Positions 1-8,998 of a DNA stretch of 46,934 nucleotides are shown piece by piece. Source of the stretch: an uncultured bacterium (GTDB lineage: Bacteria; Patescibacteriota; Gracilibacteria; Absconditabacterales; Absconditicoccaceae); assembly GCA_903904875.1 (NCBI GenBank), contig CAIVEC010000006.1, positions 1 to 46,934 on the forward strand, given 5' to 3'. The notes under the pieces were generated by a model that was not told the origin of the DNA, did not search any database, and was given only the letters and a program-made list of their open reading frames with translations. Made by a program: the position numbers and the translations under genes. Positions within the stretch are counted from its first letter, which is position 1; every line of letters begins with the position of its first letter.

Positions 1-50
1 GTAAGAGTTAAGCCCCCTAAAAATGGAAACGCACATCAATAAATAATACC

Positions 51-398
51 ATGGCACAAAGACAACGAGCCTATTTCTTCGATTCACCCTTCACATCGGC
101 AGGGGTAAAATTCAATCCTAATAACATACCTACCAAGGCTACGTTCTACGACTTGTTAGATAGCATCGCTTTCAAGACTGAAACAGGTGACTATGCCGGT
201 GAAACGACACAGGGATTGGTGAAACTTGCTACTACTGCTATCAGTAAGGCACGTTCTGGTGTTGGCGTGGTGTTGTTGGTCATTTCGTCAAATACATTGG
301 TTTCAGAAGGAGTTGAAACTGGTTCTTTAGGAGTGGTTACCGTTGTATCTGGATTAGGCGTTTGTCCTACGAGCACTTTCAATGCTGTGATGTACTGA
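51..398 (+). CDS. Phage-tail-fibre-like fragment, 3' part lost at a junction
   Basis: About the first 68 residues read as a genuine protein. The stretch GETTQGLVKLATTA resembles the short repeat of phage tail-fibre and collar proteins (ETxxGIVxLAT). After roughly base 255 the reading turns into an antisense shadow of the opposite-strand gene (191-1669), and the listed stop at 396-398 is TGA, which is not a stop in this genome. I therefore see a 5' piece of a tail-like gene joined to unrelated sequence. It could be an assembly chimera at a contig end or a real recombination scar. The piece contains no in-frame TGA, so its genetic code cannot be judged. The phage assignment is a motif-level inference. 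Confidence 0.4.
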   Translation: MAQRQRAYFFDSPFTSAGVKFNPNNIPTKATFYDLLDSIAFKTETGDYAGETTQGLVKLATTAISKARSGVGVVLLVISSNTLVSEGVETGSLGVVTVVSGLGVCPTSTFNAVMY

Positions 399-1669
399 TC
401 GAATTGTGCAAAGTATCCACTGAGATTATTTATTTGTTCTCCGTTTGCAATCTTTTCAAGAAATGAAGTAGCTTTTTTGGAAATATAGAGTCCGTATTTG
501 ATGACCGTATTATTATTCATCGTTTTCCCTTGTGTGAGGAAATCGTTTCCTTGAGTAACATAATCAGTGAGTCTGCTGAGATCTGTTTGTTCTGGTACTG
601 TTGTCGTAGTTGTTAAATCATTCAATTCTCAGAATCCATTATCGACGGTTGTTCCTGTATCTGTTGTACCAGTTAATTCTGTACCGGTGAGTTCTGTACC
701 AGTCAATTCTGTACCGGTGAGTTCTGTTCCTGTTACTGCTTCGCTTGCATGCATCTGGGTTTGTCCTCCACCGAAAATATTTCCGAATTCTATGGGATAC
801 ATTGTCTTGAGGATAAAAAAGGTCGTAAATCCTAACGCTACAAAAAGCACAACAAACATCAATGCTTTGACTGATGTATTTTTTTTCTGCGGAATAGTTA
901 TTTGAGAAACTGCTTGTACTGGGACTTGCCCCTCATTTTTCGGGATAAATGCTGTTATCGTAGGTATGGTAAATACTGGTGGAACTGATGTATCCGTAAC
1001 TTTTTGCATAGGCGTTGGCATTTCAATGGTTGCTTGTGGTGCTGACTGTGCAGTTTCTATCACTGGAGCACCGCTTTGCGGCATTCACATTATTGGTCCT
1101 CCGAGCATTGCATCCAGATCAAATGTCTTTGATGCTTCAACAGGTGCTGGCTGTGGAGCTACGATAGCTTCTGGAGCTAAACCGCCTGCGCTTTTATTTC
1201 ATTCCAATTCTGAAATTATCTTCATATCTTCTTTGAGTTCAGCTGGCGCTGTAGCTGGAATCGGTTCATCTTCAACAACTTTTGATGGTTCAGTTTTTTC
1301 TTCAACTACTTCTTCTACTTTTGCTTCAGGTTGTTTTACTTCAGTTACTAATTCTGGAATCGGTTCCATGATAGGAACTGGTATCTCCCCTTGCGGGACT
1401 ATAGCTTCTGCTTTAACTTCCGGTATCGGTTGTAAAACTTCTTCTTGTTTTACTTCAGCTACTGGTTCAGCGTTTTTCTGATCTTCGGTTTTGAGTCGGT
1501 CGTCGTTTTTTGGTGCTTCAGGTAAATTAAGATCCAAATCAAGATCTAATTCAGATGTATTTGTTTCAGGTTGCAGGTTTCAAGTTGTAGGTTCGGTTTT
1601 AGGAGCCTCATCAAGATTGATTTGCAAATCTTGGGCTGGGGGAGTTGTTGGAGTTGTAGTGTCTGCCAT
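191..1669 (-). CDS. Pro/Glu/Thr-rich single-pass membrane protein
   Basis: The 492-aa reading joins three ORF-track pieces across TGA codons at 1199, 1085 and 629. Order: Thr/Pro start (MADTTTPTTPP), a repeat built on DLDLDLNLPEAPK, a long Pro/Glu/Val-rich disordered stretch, one hydrophobic helix (ALMFVVLFVALGFTTFFI), a perfect GTELT repeat (four units), then a helical C-terminal domain. The last ~20 residues (below base ~255) look like antisense shadow of the 51-398 fragment, so the true 3' end is probably missing. It has no clear family. The layout suggests an inner-membrane protein with a flexible cytoplasmic N-terminus and an external C-terminal domain. A consensus promoter lies at 1766-1794. 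Confidence 0.7.
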
Positions 1670-1765
1670 ATTTCATAACTAAAAGGCTAAAGCGCTCAAA
1701 CGATGAAACGCTGAAACGATTTATTTTTGGTCGTTTAGTCGTTTTATCGTTTAGTCGTTATTTCA

Positions 1766-1794
1766 ATTATAATCCAAATCGTGGATTTTGTCAA
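1766..1794 (-). promoter_or_regulatory. Perfect sigma70-type promoter for the 191-1669 gene
   Basis: On the minus strand TTGACA (1789-1794) and TATAAT (1766-1771) are separated by exactly 17 bases. Both hexamers match the consensus fully. The ~95-nt leader before the ATG at 1669 carries repeated CGTTTAGTCGTT-type words. Confidence 0.8.
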
Positions 1795-1841
1795 AAAAAG
1801 CGCTGCTCAGCAGCTCATTGACTTGACTTTTTACTTAAAAA

Positions 1842-2534
1842 CTAACCAACATGTCTTCACAAAACCGCTCCTCGGACTTTTATCTTCGGATAATGATATT
1901 TAATCAACTTCGCTAATTCATTGATTGTCGATCCTGTGGTGGTGATATCGTCGATGATAAGTAAAGTTTCGTTTCATTGCAATCTTAGATTCTTGGTCAG
2001 TGAAAAGGCGTTTTTGAGATTATGTAATCTGCCGTTCCTATCCAGGCTTGCCTGCGTCTTCGTGCGTTTCTTCTTTTCCGCTACGGCGACCATGGGGACC
2101 TGTAATCTTTCGCTTATTTTTTCAGCCAATAATTCCGACTGGTTATATCACTTCACAAAATAATGCCTGTACCGATGACTGGGTATAAACGTAATGATTA
2201 CATTATTCTGTGGAAACGATTGATTTGCTTGAAAAGCTATTACCAGCCTTTCGACCAGGAAATCTCCTATGTCTTTCTTGTGAAAATATTTGAGTCTGAT
2301 GATGAGTGTTTTGAGAAGGTCGGTATAAGCGAACGGAATGATAATCCCTTCCAGATAGTTCTTTTTATTGCATCTGCATTCTATGCATGTTCTGTAATCT
2401 TTCGAGGTTCTATGGCAATACGGACAGATTTCTGGATGAGGTTCCAATTTCTTTTTACAGCTTTTACATAAATATGCTCCTGTTGCTGAGCAGTTGATGC
2501 ATTGTCTGGGAAAGAGATAGTCTATAAAGCCCAT
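1842..2534 (-). CDS. comF: ComF family phosphoribosyltransferase-like competence protein
   Basis: The 230-aa reading crosses TGA at 2148. It begins with a zinc-ribbon-like cluster (CINC, CKSC, CPYC, CIEC, residues ~12-55) and ends with a type I PRTase domain whose PRPP loop is LIIDDITTTGST. The preceding stretch GYNQSELLAEKI is also typical of ComF (YNQAxxLA). Length agrees with the family. ComF acts in the cytoplasm in uptake of transforming DNA, probably with the ComFA helicase and PriA; its substrate is unsettled. The gene appears monocistronic, with divergent or unrelated neighbours. The stop is TAG; a TGA four codons before it is read as Gly. Confidence 0.88.
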
Positions 2535-2622
2535 AAGGTCAGTAAAGTCTAAAGTCGTTCGCGAGTATATATTAGTATTTTAAGAATAAAACTGACAAAG
2601 TTAGGACAAAAATTACTCCTAT

Positions 2623-2645
2623 AAAAAAAAGGAGCTCACAGCTCC
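2623..2645 (-). terminator. Rho-independent terminator of the 2675-3385 gene
   Basis: On the minus strand GGAGCT-gtg-AGCTCC is followed by eight T residues, about 30 nt after the stop codon at 2675. Confidence 0.7.
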
Positions 2646-2674
2646 CCATTTTGGTATGTCTAGTCTATAAACAC

Positions 2675-3385
2675 CTATTTTTTAATAATGGCTTCTATAG
2701 CAGCGAAACTCATCTCTTCCTTGTCGTTGATCAAGATGTATAATTCATCTCATGATTTTCCTTTGAAGAAGGTTACGGCAGCCTGATTGAGGAAGTAATT
2801 TTTTCCGTCATCAGTGATCGCTATGAATTTGTTGTCATCAGTCTTGGAAAGAACCGCTCTTAGGTGTTTTCTTTCTACGGGTTGGATCAGCTTGTAGATC
2901 ATCTTTCCATCTTCCAATATTTTGAGCTTGAGGAAATCTCAAGGCACTAATTTAGTCTTACTTGAATAGTTCAATGGTACCGGATATTTCTTTTGATCAT
3001 TTCCGACCATAAAGTATCCGTCGAATTTTCCTTCTACCACTTCTGCGTTCTCTTCTGAATAGCTCTTGAGCTCTTGATTGCCCATTGACTGTTCAGCGTC
3101 TTTGTGTTCTACGCTTTCAGGATTTTCAGGATCGAACTTCGCTAATTGATTTAATGTAAGTCTGATTCTTTTCATGTCGTTTTCCATGCTTCCCAAAAGA
3201 TTTTGTACGAACTGTACCATTTGTTGATGCTTTTGCATCATTTCATCTTTGTTCACCTTTTTTGGTGCTGCAGCCTTCGCTGGAGCAACCGGCTTAGCTG
3301 GAGTAGCTGGTTTAGCTGGAGTAGTTTTTGCTACCGTTTTAGCTGCCTTTGGCTCTGCTTTCCCAGCTGTTTTTGTTTCTGCCAT
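2675..3385 (-). CDS. Protein with Ala/Pro/Lys-rich tail and unknown globular domain
   Basis: This 236-aa reading continues through TGA at 2939 and a second TGA near residue 216 to TAG. Residues ~1-45 are an Ala/Pro/Lys repeat (TPAKPATPAKPVAPAK) resembling histone-H1-like or other disordered nucleic-acid-binding tails. Residues ~46-80 form a probable helix (MQKHQQMVQFVQNLLGSMEN). The remainder looks like mixed alpha/beta (KFDGYFMVGNDQKKYPVPL, AITDDGKNYFLNQAAVTFF). I do not recognise the globular family. No signal peptide or membrane segment is visible, so it is probably cytoplasmic. A terminator follows directly, so it is probably a single-gene transcript. Confidence 0.75.
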
Positions 3386-3559
3386 TTTTGTTTTTGTGTA
3401 ATAAAGGTAAAAGTTTTTTGTTTCGTATAAAGTAAGTATACTGGTTTTTAAAAATTATGCAAATATTTCTACTGGTAGAAATTTCTTTGAAATATTTATG
3501 AAACAAATTTTTTTTAGTGGTGTAGTAATTTTAAAAAAATCATTTTATTATTTTTTTTC

Positions 3560-3705
3560 TATCGCCTCGCCGGCTGGGCGTTTCTTTTTGGCTACCAGGT
3601 CCAAAAAGAAACCAAAAAACCCCTCGTCGATTGTGATCTTCATATTTATTTGGGATTGATATTCCTTGATTTAGCTGCTTATTAAGCGATCTTACAATCG
3701 ACTTT
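3560..3705. other. Structured intergenic segment with two inverted repeats
   Basis: This lies in the ~435-base gene-free interval 3386-3822. TTTCTTTTTGG (3581-3591) pairs perfectly with CCAAAAAGAAA (3601-3611) across a 9-nt loop. Just downstream GTCGATTGT (3626-3634) pairs with ACAATCGAC (3694-3702), extended by GATC/GATC. The local GC-rich patch (cgcctcgccggctgggcg) stands out from the AT-rich surroundings. It may be a small RNA or a decayed mobile repeat. No ORF reads through it with code 25. Confidence 0.4.
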
Positions 3706-3769
3706 AATTAATTATATATTATGGAAATAAAAAATAATCTGCAATTTCTGAGTAGCTTTTTCCTACTAT

Positions 3770-3798
3770 AAAAAAACTCTTCCTGAATCCAGGAAGAG
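3770..3798 (-). terminator. Rho-independent terminator of the 3823-4140 gene
   Basis: On the minus strand CTCTTCCTG-gatt-CAGGAAGAG is followed by a run of seven T, about 25 nt past the stop at 3823. Confidence 0.75.
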
Positions 3799-3822
3799 AT
3801 AAATTTATTTGCTTAACGTTTT

Positions 3823-4140
3823 TTATTCGAGATTTTCAATCTCTCTAATTTCGGTCCCTTTTGTTCTGACTTCAAACTGAATTTTGACCTTGTGTACTCC
3901 AAATTCATTGTTTGTGGGTAGTTTTATTTCGTCTTCTGCTAGTGCTCTTTTTGCCAGAAGGAGATATTTGTAATCTACTACTGCCCTTACAATATTTATT
4001 ATACCTATATACAGGCATATTACATATACTATTATTGCAAGTTCATGTAAATTTTTTATCCACAAAAGTAATAAGCTAACTGTGGCAATGATTATAAAAA
4101 CTATGCCTAACGTTCGATTCTTGTTGATTTTTGTTTTCAT
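3823..4140 (-). CDS. Small two-helix membrane protein
   Basis: I start this 105-aa protein at MKTKINK rather than at the upstream MVFWYKK of the track, because the extra 14 residues are Lys-rich and not separately supported; this is uncertain. Two hydrophobic stretches follow each other (GIVFIIIATVSLLLLW and AIIVYVICLYIGIINIV), then a charged cytoplasmic-looking tail ending in TAA. No in-frame TGA. Family not recognised. Confidence 0.6.
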   Translation of the reverse strand: MKTKINKNRTLGIVFIIIATVSLLLLWIKNLHELAIIVYVICLYIGIINIVRAVVDYKYLLLAKRALAEDEIKLPTNNEFGVHKVKIQFEVRTKGTEIREIENLE

Positions 4141-4318
4141 ATATTCTTTTTTATGTTTATATTTTTTATACCAAAATACCAATAAAAGTCAAGTCATTTG
4201 CTTTTGTATTCACTGAATGTGCCTTTGATTTCCTTATTTTTTTTTGTTTTTGCACAGGAAATCCCCATACATACCGTGTGATTCAATTTTGAATTTTAAA
4301 TTTTAAATTTAAAAACTA

Positions 4319-5245
4319 ATGAAAAAAGTATTGATTATAGTGACTTCTGTATTACTTTTGTTTGGTATAACAACCGCTGCTACAGGGGATTTACGGGATT
4401 GGATGGATAATCTCAATAGTGAAATTCCGTTCGGATATGCCGTCAGCCAAAAAATCTCTGTCGATCAGATTGCCGTCGATAAGATTATCATCAAGTCACC
4501 GGTCATCCAAGACGAACTCGGTAATAAGATCAAAAAATATACGGTGATGTTCTCTCAATATCCATTATCCCAGATCTTAGAAAATACTGCTTTGCTCGAT
4601 CAATCCAAAGAAAAAACATTTGAATTCACTACGGTGGATACTAATGTGACTATGGAACTAGATTCGCTTGCAGATGGCATCAATCCGAGTGTGGTCTATT
4701 ATGTTTCCGTTATTCCAAAAGACCAGAATGGAATCCTCGGAGAAATATCCAATGAACTTCGATTTAAGCTTGCTACGCAATCATATGGCGAAGGGAATAC
4801 TACGGGTAGCGTACCACCTGCTCATACTGCTGCTGGTGCTGATATGAGTCTGGCTAATATAACCCATACTATCACCGCCAATAGAGCGACATTGAGATGG
4901 ACTGCGGTAGATGGTTCAGATAAAGTTGATATATTTCTCCGGAATCCAACCAGTCAAATGTTTGAAAGGCTTGATACGGTAAATATGTCTGCTGAAAGTT
5001 ATGCGTTTACCCTTACGAGAAACGGTGAATATATCGTCAATTTCATGCCAAACAATGGAGGAACAGAATATCGTTATACCTTTGTTGCTAATTGAATAAC
5101 TGCTGTTGGTAGCACTACTACCAGCAATCCTGCTATCGGAAAAATTCCTGCTACCGGACCAAAAGAAAATATATTAGTCGCTTTAGCGATTGCGTTTGTT
5201 CTCTATCTTGTCTATAGAAAAATGAAAGCTAAAGCTAAACACTAA
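4319..5245 (+). CDS. Secreted FN3-like surface protein with TGP-ENIL C-terminal anchor
   Basis: 308 aa, reading through one TGA at 5093. Residues 1-20 are a signal peptide (MKKVLIIVTSVLLLFGITTA). The body contains two Ig/FN3-like beta-sandwich segments (YTVMFSQYPLSQI with VVYYVSVIPKDQNGI; ANRATLRWTAVDGSDKVDI). The C-terminus is a sorting-signal-like triplet: IPATGPKENIL, a hydrophobic helix (VALAIAFVLYLVY) and a basic tail (RKMKAKAKH). This resembles LPxTG logic without being canonical, and the same TGPxENIL motif recurs in the protein at 29795-31441. Likely an exported, envelope-anchored adhesin or structural protein; the substrate is unknown. Confidence 0.75.
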
Positions 5246-5288
5246 AATTAATTCAGAATGCAGAATTCATAATTCAGAAAATAAAAAA

Positions 5289-5315
5289 GCAAGTCCGCGG
5301 ATGCGGGCTTTTTTT
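5289..5315 (+). terminator. Rho-independent terminator of the 4319-5245 gene
   Basis: AAGTCCGC-ggat-GCGGGCTT followed by a T run. One G-T wobble in the stem. Confidence 0.8.
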
Positions 5316-5372
5316 ATAAAGTTTGACTCTAGTCTGAAGTTTAAGACAGAGTCTGTTAGAGAAAGTTTATTA

Positions 5373-5678
5373 TTACCTAACTTGGTCAAATGGTATTACT
5401 GTTCCTGAAACGATTTTTACTTCTTCGTCAGAATATACCTTCAGGATTTTATAGATGCCTTTTGTTTCATTATGACCTACAGTGATTTCAGTGATTATGA
5501 TACGAGCAATAACCTGCCAATCAGGTGTCATTAACTCTATTGGCGTATCAATCATAAATAATCTGTGACCATCTTTTTTGAAGGGATATTCTTTTCCTTC
5601 CACTAAATGAACACGTTCAATAAGTCATTGTTCTTTACTGATTCTTAAACAACCTTGTTGTGACCGAGTAGCTCCCAT
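5373..5678 (-). CDS. Small unknown protein, gene following the attC site
   Basis: The ORF track starts at 5603, but the reading extends upstream through a TGA to ATG at 5676-5678, giving 101 aa (MGATRSQQGCLRISKEQ-G-LIERVH). The sequence is mixed with many Ile/Val strands (QVIARIIITEITVGHNETKGIY), suggesting a small beta-rich fold. No signal or membrane segment. It begins ~28 nt after the GTTAGGC core of the putative attC (in minus orientation), the position expected for the next gene in a cassette array, though no second attC is visible beyond its stop. Function unknown. Confidence 0.65.
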
Positions 5679-5705
5679 AAGTATATGTTATGTGTTAAAA
5701 TTTTC

Positions 5706-5794
5706 GCCTAACGTTTGCTTCTGTAACGACGCAGACGCCGTTCCTTAAAATTTGATATGGCAGGCGGCGTGTTGTACAGAAGCTGTTATATGGC
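5706..5794 (-). repeat. Putative integron attC recombination site
   Basis: In minus orientation the 89-nt element starts GCCATATAAC and ends GTTAGGC, which matches the GTTRRRY crossover core. Between them GCTTCTGTA and TACAGAAGC form the L-box-like arms, continued by imperfect CACGCCGCC/GGCGTCTGCG pairing with unpaired bases. It lies directly after the stop of the 5831-6217 gene and before the next start, the standard cassette position. GCCATATAA is exactly complementary to TTATATGGC at the upstream cassette edge (6251-6260), as expected for a cassette that integrated from a circle. Confidence 0.65.
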
Positions 5795-5830
5795 CGAGCT
5801 TTTGCGAGGTTTACGTACATTTTTTATTTC

Positions 5831-6217
5831 TTAATTATTTTCATTGAGTATTGTTATAATACTCTTGGTGGTGGCCACACCATTTCTATCAAGATTATCT
5901 ATTAGCTCAGAATATGGAAACTTTTTTGCCCATTTCATTAAATCAGATTTGTTTTTGTCATCTCCATATGCAAATCAAATGTATTTATGTGGTATTTTAT
6001 CATCTAAATTTGAACTTATTTTCGCCATAAATGGGCAATTATTTAGTAATGTAGGATCATCAAATCCAAATCTTGCCTTAACATTTATGTTACTGTCAGT
6101 AAATATATTAAATTCTTGATTGAAATACCATGGATTATGACGGATTTGAAAATCTTTATGTAGTTTTCAAAATTCTGATTCAGGGCCTTTTGGAAATAAT
6201 TTGTTTAAAAGTTTCAT
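5831..6217 (-). CDS. Unknown protein encoded by putative integron cassette
   Basis: 128 aa, absent from the ORF track because two TGA codons interrupt it (after SEF and after HKYI). It begins MKLLNKLFPKGPESEF and contains a compact hydrophilic domain with the signature PWYFNQEFNIF, then IGFAYGDDKNKSDLMKWAKK and a helical tail ending TAA. No signal peptide or membrane helix; probably cytoplasmic. It is flanked by a GTTATATGGC core upstream (6251-6260) and the attC downstream, so the pair looks like one mobile gene cassette. Its in-frame UGA codons mean it is adapted to the host code. Family not recognised. Confidence 0.75.
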
Positions 6218-6250
6218 ATTCTTGAATTGGTAATAGAAATAAAAATGTAT

Positions 6251-6260
6251 GCCATATAAC
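6251..6260 (-). other. Upstream core site of the putative cassette (G/TTATATGGC)
   Basis: Minus-strand GTTATATGGC lies between the stop of 6282-6794 and the start of 5831-6217. Its TTATATGGC is the exact complement of GCCATATAA at the start of the attC, so in a free circle the two would sit next to each other and complete a perfect R'/R'' pair. Confidence 0.55.
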
Positions 6261-6281
6261 TATTTTCTGTGTGACATGATT

Positions 6282-6794
6282 CTATCAGAATAACTTGTAG
6301 ATACCTACGGTGAGGAGCGTGGTAAGCCGGCCTATGATTTCCATGAATGCTTTCGCTGTGCTCTTTTTCTTGGTCTGTTTATTAATCATATTCCGCTGAT
6401 CTGCTGAGACTATCTGCTGTCCGAGGCTCTGTTCGATGGAAAGTATTTCTTGCTTGATCGCTTTCGCGTTCGCTAAATAATTCTCGTGTTCGCTTTCCAT
6501 GACCACTTTGATTCCCTTGATTTCTTGGCTAGCAGGATTTCCGTATTGAGCCTTGGCTATTTGATATCGTAACATATCATACAACAATACCAGGTTTTCA
6601 TGGATCCTTTTATGTCTTCTGAGTAATTTACGATGGATGAACATCAATAAGAGTATGAGGACGATGTATCACAAAATCACCAACAGCAATATTTCTGCTT
6701 TAGGTTCTGTCCGTCCGCTGACATTCGCCATGATGTGCACGATTTTTCATCGGAAGATATCGAGCTGCGCGACTATAGTATTCCGTGTTTGCAT
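6282..6794 (-). CDS. Single-pass membrane protein with helical cytoplasmic domain
   Basis: 170 aa reading through three TGA codons (6285 and two in the N-terminal third). After ~34 polar residues comes one strong membrane helix (AEILLLVILGYIVLILLLMF), a basic stop-transfer (RKLLRRHKR) and a long helical region (HENLVLLYDMLRYQIAKAQ to AIKQEILSIEQSLGQQI). I considered LemA, which has a similar one-helix plus coiled layout, but the conserved LemA motifs are not there. Function unknown. It ends 22 nt before the cassette core site. Confidence 0.7.
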
Positions 6795-6853
6795 TTGAAT
6801 ATAACTAATAACTAAAAGTGAAAAACTAAAAACGAAAGAACTGTTTGTTTATT

Positions 6854-6877
6854 AACTATCGTAACATTACAATAGTT
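6854..6877. repeat. Palindromic repeat AACTATCGTAAC/ATTACAATAGTT, copy 1
   Basis: A near-perfect 24-bp palindrome followed by TATAATAA. Related copies lie at 22340-22362 and 29720-29745. This copy is in the 312-base gene-free stretch 6795-7106 upstream of the 6282-6794 gene. Confidence 0.6.
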
Positions 6878-6959
6878 TATAATAAGATACATCATACATT
6901 TTTCACTCTTCACTATTCACTTTTCATTAAATATTTTATTATCTGATTTTTCTTATTTT

Positions 6960-7090
6960 GTCTCCCTTTGTAAAGGGACATGGTCCAGCTCAGCTGGGGA
7001 AGCCGAAGGAAGAGGGATTTATGGACTATTGTACATTTCTCCATAAATCCTCCGGTGCTTCCGCACCACCCCTCCTTTAAAAAGGAGAAC
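6960..7090. mobile_element. MITE-like terminal-inverted-repeat element, copy 1
   Basis: Starts TCTCCCTTTGTAAAGGGA, contains GAGGGATTTATGGACTA...AAATCCTCCGGTGCTTC, and ends CCTCCTTTAAAAAGGAG. The two ends are imperfect inverted repeats. A second copy is at 38118-38230. It encodes nothing and abuts the 3' end of tilS, filling most of the gap between tilS and the 6282-6794 gene. Confidence 0.7.
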
Positions 7091-7106
7091 AAATATGGAT
7101 TTTTTT

Positions 7107-8360
7107 CTAAGATCTGAATATTTTCATTATCTGATTTCTCTTCACGACGATAGGGATGAAATTTCTCCGGAAAATCGGAATCTTCTGATTGATGCACCAT
7201 TCATTCCGTGTCTTCCCTTTGTATCTATCCCCTTTGCGAGGGAATCTTTTCACTGTCGTTGTATCTATTTTTTTCTGGCTATCAACCGTTTTTTCCCGGA
7301 ACGCTTTGGGTGCTGAGATGATATAGATGTTTCCGTGCGATTTGAAGAGATAGGTCTTGTTGAAATATTTATATCCGCTTTCGCTGTTCGTCAGGAATTT
7401 CGTCAATTCGTTCAAGAGAGGAGTCGTGACGTTATTCGAGATATGCAATTTTTTCATCACTTGCATCATGCATTCGCTGGTCACGTCGTTGGGATCTATC
7501 ATCCGTTGATAGGCAAATGCGGCTTTTCGATGCGGTGATTTGTCGATAGGTTTCAGATTGATATCTTTTCATTTCGGTTGCTCCAATTGTTTGTAAATGT
7601 TTTTCATACTTTCAATGAATGAATTCGTTGTAGTTGTCTGCTTATTCGCAAGTTTATATAACTCAGGTAATACCTTGCTTCTGAGCTTATTTCTGAGGCT
7701 TGTGGTTGTATCCTTGTTTGTCGGATCAGTGACGAATTGAATTTTATTTTGTTTGCAGATATTCGTAATTTCATCTTTGGTAAGTTCAAGCAATGGCCTC
7801 AAAACATTAATTCCCGCCTCGGCGGACAAGCCTGGCAACAAATGATGTTGTTCCTGGACTTGCATGGCAATGAATCCGTTGAGGTTCGCTCCACGAAGAA
7901 GATTCAGAAACGTGCTTTCAATGCGGTCAGTCAGGTTGTGTCCGAAAATAAATTGGTCGATCTGATGTTTTTTCGCTTGCGTTTTAAATTCTCCGTATCT
8001 CCGATTTCTCAATTCAGCCTCCGTGTTTTTTTTATTGCTTATTCTTTTGACTACGATAAGCTGCGTTCCTTCAAAAAATTTACGAATGAATTGCTCGTCA
8101 GTAGTATTACCTGCCCTGGTTTGGTGATTACAATGTATAAAAAACAGATTTTGTAAACTGTATTTATTCTTTAAAAAGAAATTGTACATCAGACATGCGG
8201 TCAATATGCTGTCCGCACCACCGCTTACCGCTACCATGACCTTTTGACCAGGTGATACCTTGCTTTTGAGTACTTCAAAACATTCCTGCTGCTGTGCAAA
8301 ATTCAAAGGGATATTTTTGATTCACCTTATAGTACCTGGTTTTTTTCACGATTTCTTCAT
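7107..8360 (-). CDS. tilS: tRNA(Ile)-lysidine synthase
   Basis: 417 aa, fused from two ORF-track pieces across TGA at 7569, with two more TGA codons between the true ATG (8358-8360) and the track start. The N-terminal domain has the PP-loop SGGADS (residues ~41-46) typical of N-type ATP pyrophosphatases; FIHCNHQTRAG and FGHNLTDRIESTFLNLLRG are TilS family motifs. The enzyme converts C34 of tRNA-Ile(CAU) to lysidine with ATP and lysine, so that AUA is read as Ile. The C-terminal part matches the expected length of a bacterial TilS with its tRNA-binding domain. Divergently transcribed from the YceD-like gene. High confidence. Confidence 0.9.
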
Positions 8361-8434
8361 CAAGGCCGGATTTGAAAAATTTCAGTAAAACTTTATACTT
8401 ATGAGTACTATATATTTATGTTTTTTACAATCAA

Positions 8435-8992
8435 ATGAAAGATTCATCCGCGAAGGCGGGCAAGACAATCAAAGGTAAAACTGTTGTTAAGGATAAAATT
8501 TTCAAGATCAAGATCGCTGATTTATTGAACGAAACATGAAGACAAGATGAAGTTGTGTTTGAACACAAATTTTCCGATCAATTGCCGAATCTGGATGATG
8601 AAGGTATCGCATGAACATTCACTATCCAATCATTGGATAACACTTCTTTGCTTGGAACGCTCACCGGTGTGACTGCTCGTTTTCATGAAACGTGTGAGAG
8701 TTGCGGAGCATCATTCCTCAGATCAGTAGATATTCCTTCGTATACTGCGAGATTTGTTTTTGAAGATGAAGTTGCCAAGAAAAAAGAACCAGCGGAATCC
8801 GAAGAAGTACTCTTATATATCGATCCAAAAGCTGAAACCATCAATATCGAAGATATGGTCGTCCAAGCTATTTTACTCAACGACCCATTCGTCAAGCGTT
8901 GTGATGCTTGCACCAAGCGTTTAGCAAGTACAGATGATGATGAAGATGATTTAGGCGAATTCGAGTCCAAGTGAAATATAAATTTTTCTTAA
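8435..8992 (+). CDS. YceD/DUF177-like protein
   Basis: 185 aa with three internal TGA codons; the track shows only the 3' two thirds. Residues ~75-100 hold HETCESCGASFLRSVDIP and ~155-170 hold FVKRCDACTKRLA. This paired-cysteine arrangement plus an acidic tail (DDDEDDLGEFESK) resembles DUF177/YceD, linked to 23S rRNA accumulation and often encoded before rpmF. No rpmF is seen here, so the context does not confirm it. Cytoplasmic. Starts 74 nt from divergent tilS. Confidence 0.6.
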
Positions 8993-8998
8993 AACCTT

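Noticed and set aside
4105-4125. Second GCCTAACGTT, resembling the attC end
   Set aside because: It lies inside the coding start of 3823-4140, has no partner core or pairing arms nearby, and looks like coincidence.
5246-5372. A second attC after the 5373-5678 gene
   Set aside because: Only CTCTAAC is present downstream, with no matching GTTRRRY core or L-box arms.
5844-6119. 91-aa plus-strand ORF
   Set aside because: Shadow of the cassette gene 5831-6217, which reads cleanly on the minus strand with two TGA-glycines.
6282-6794. LemA family assignment
   Set aside because: Only the one-helix plus coiled layout agrees; the conserved LemA motifs are missing.
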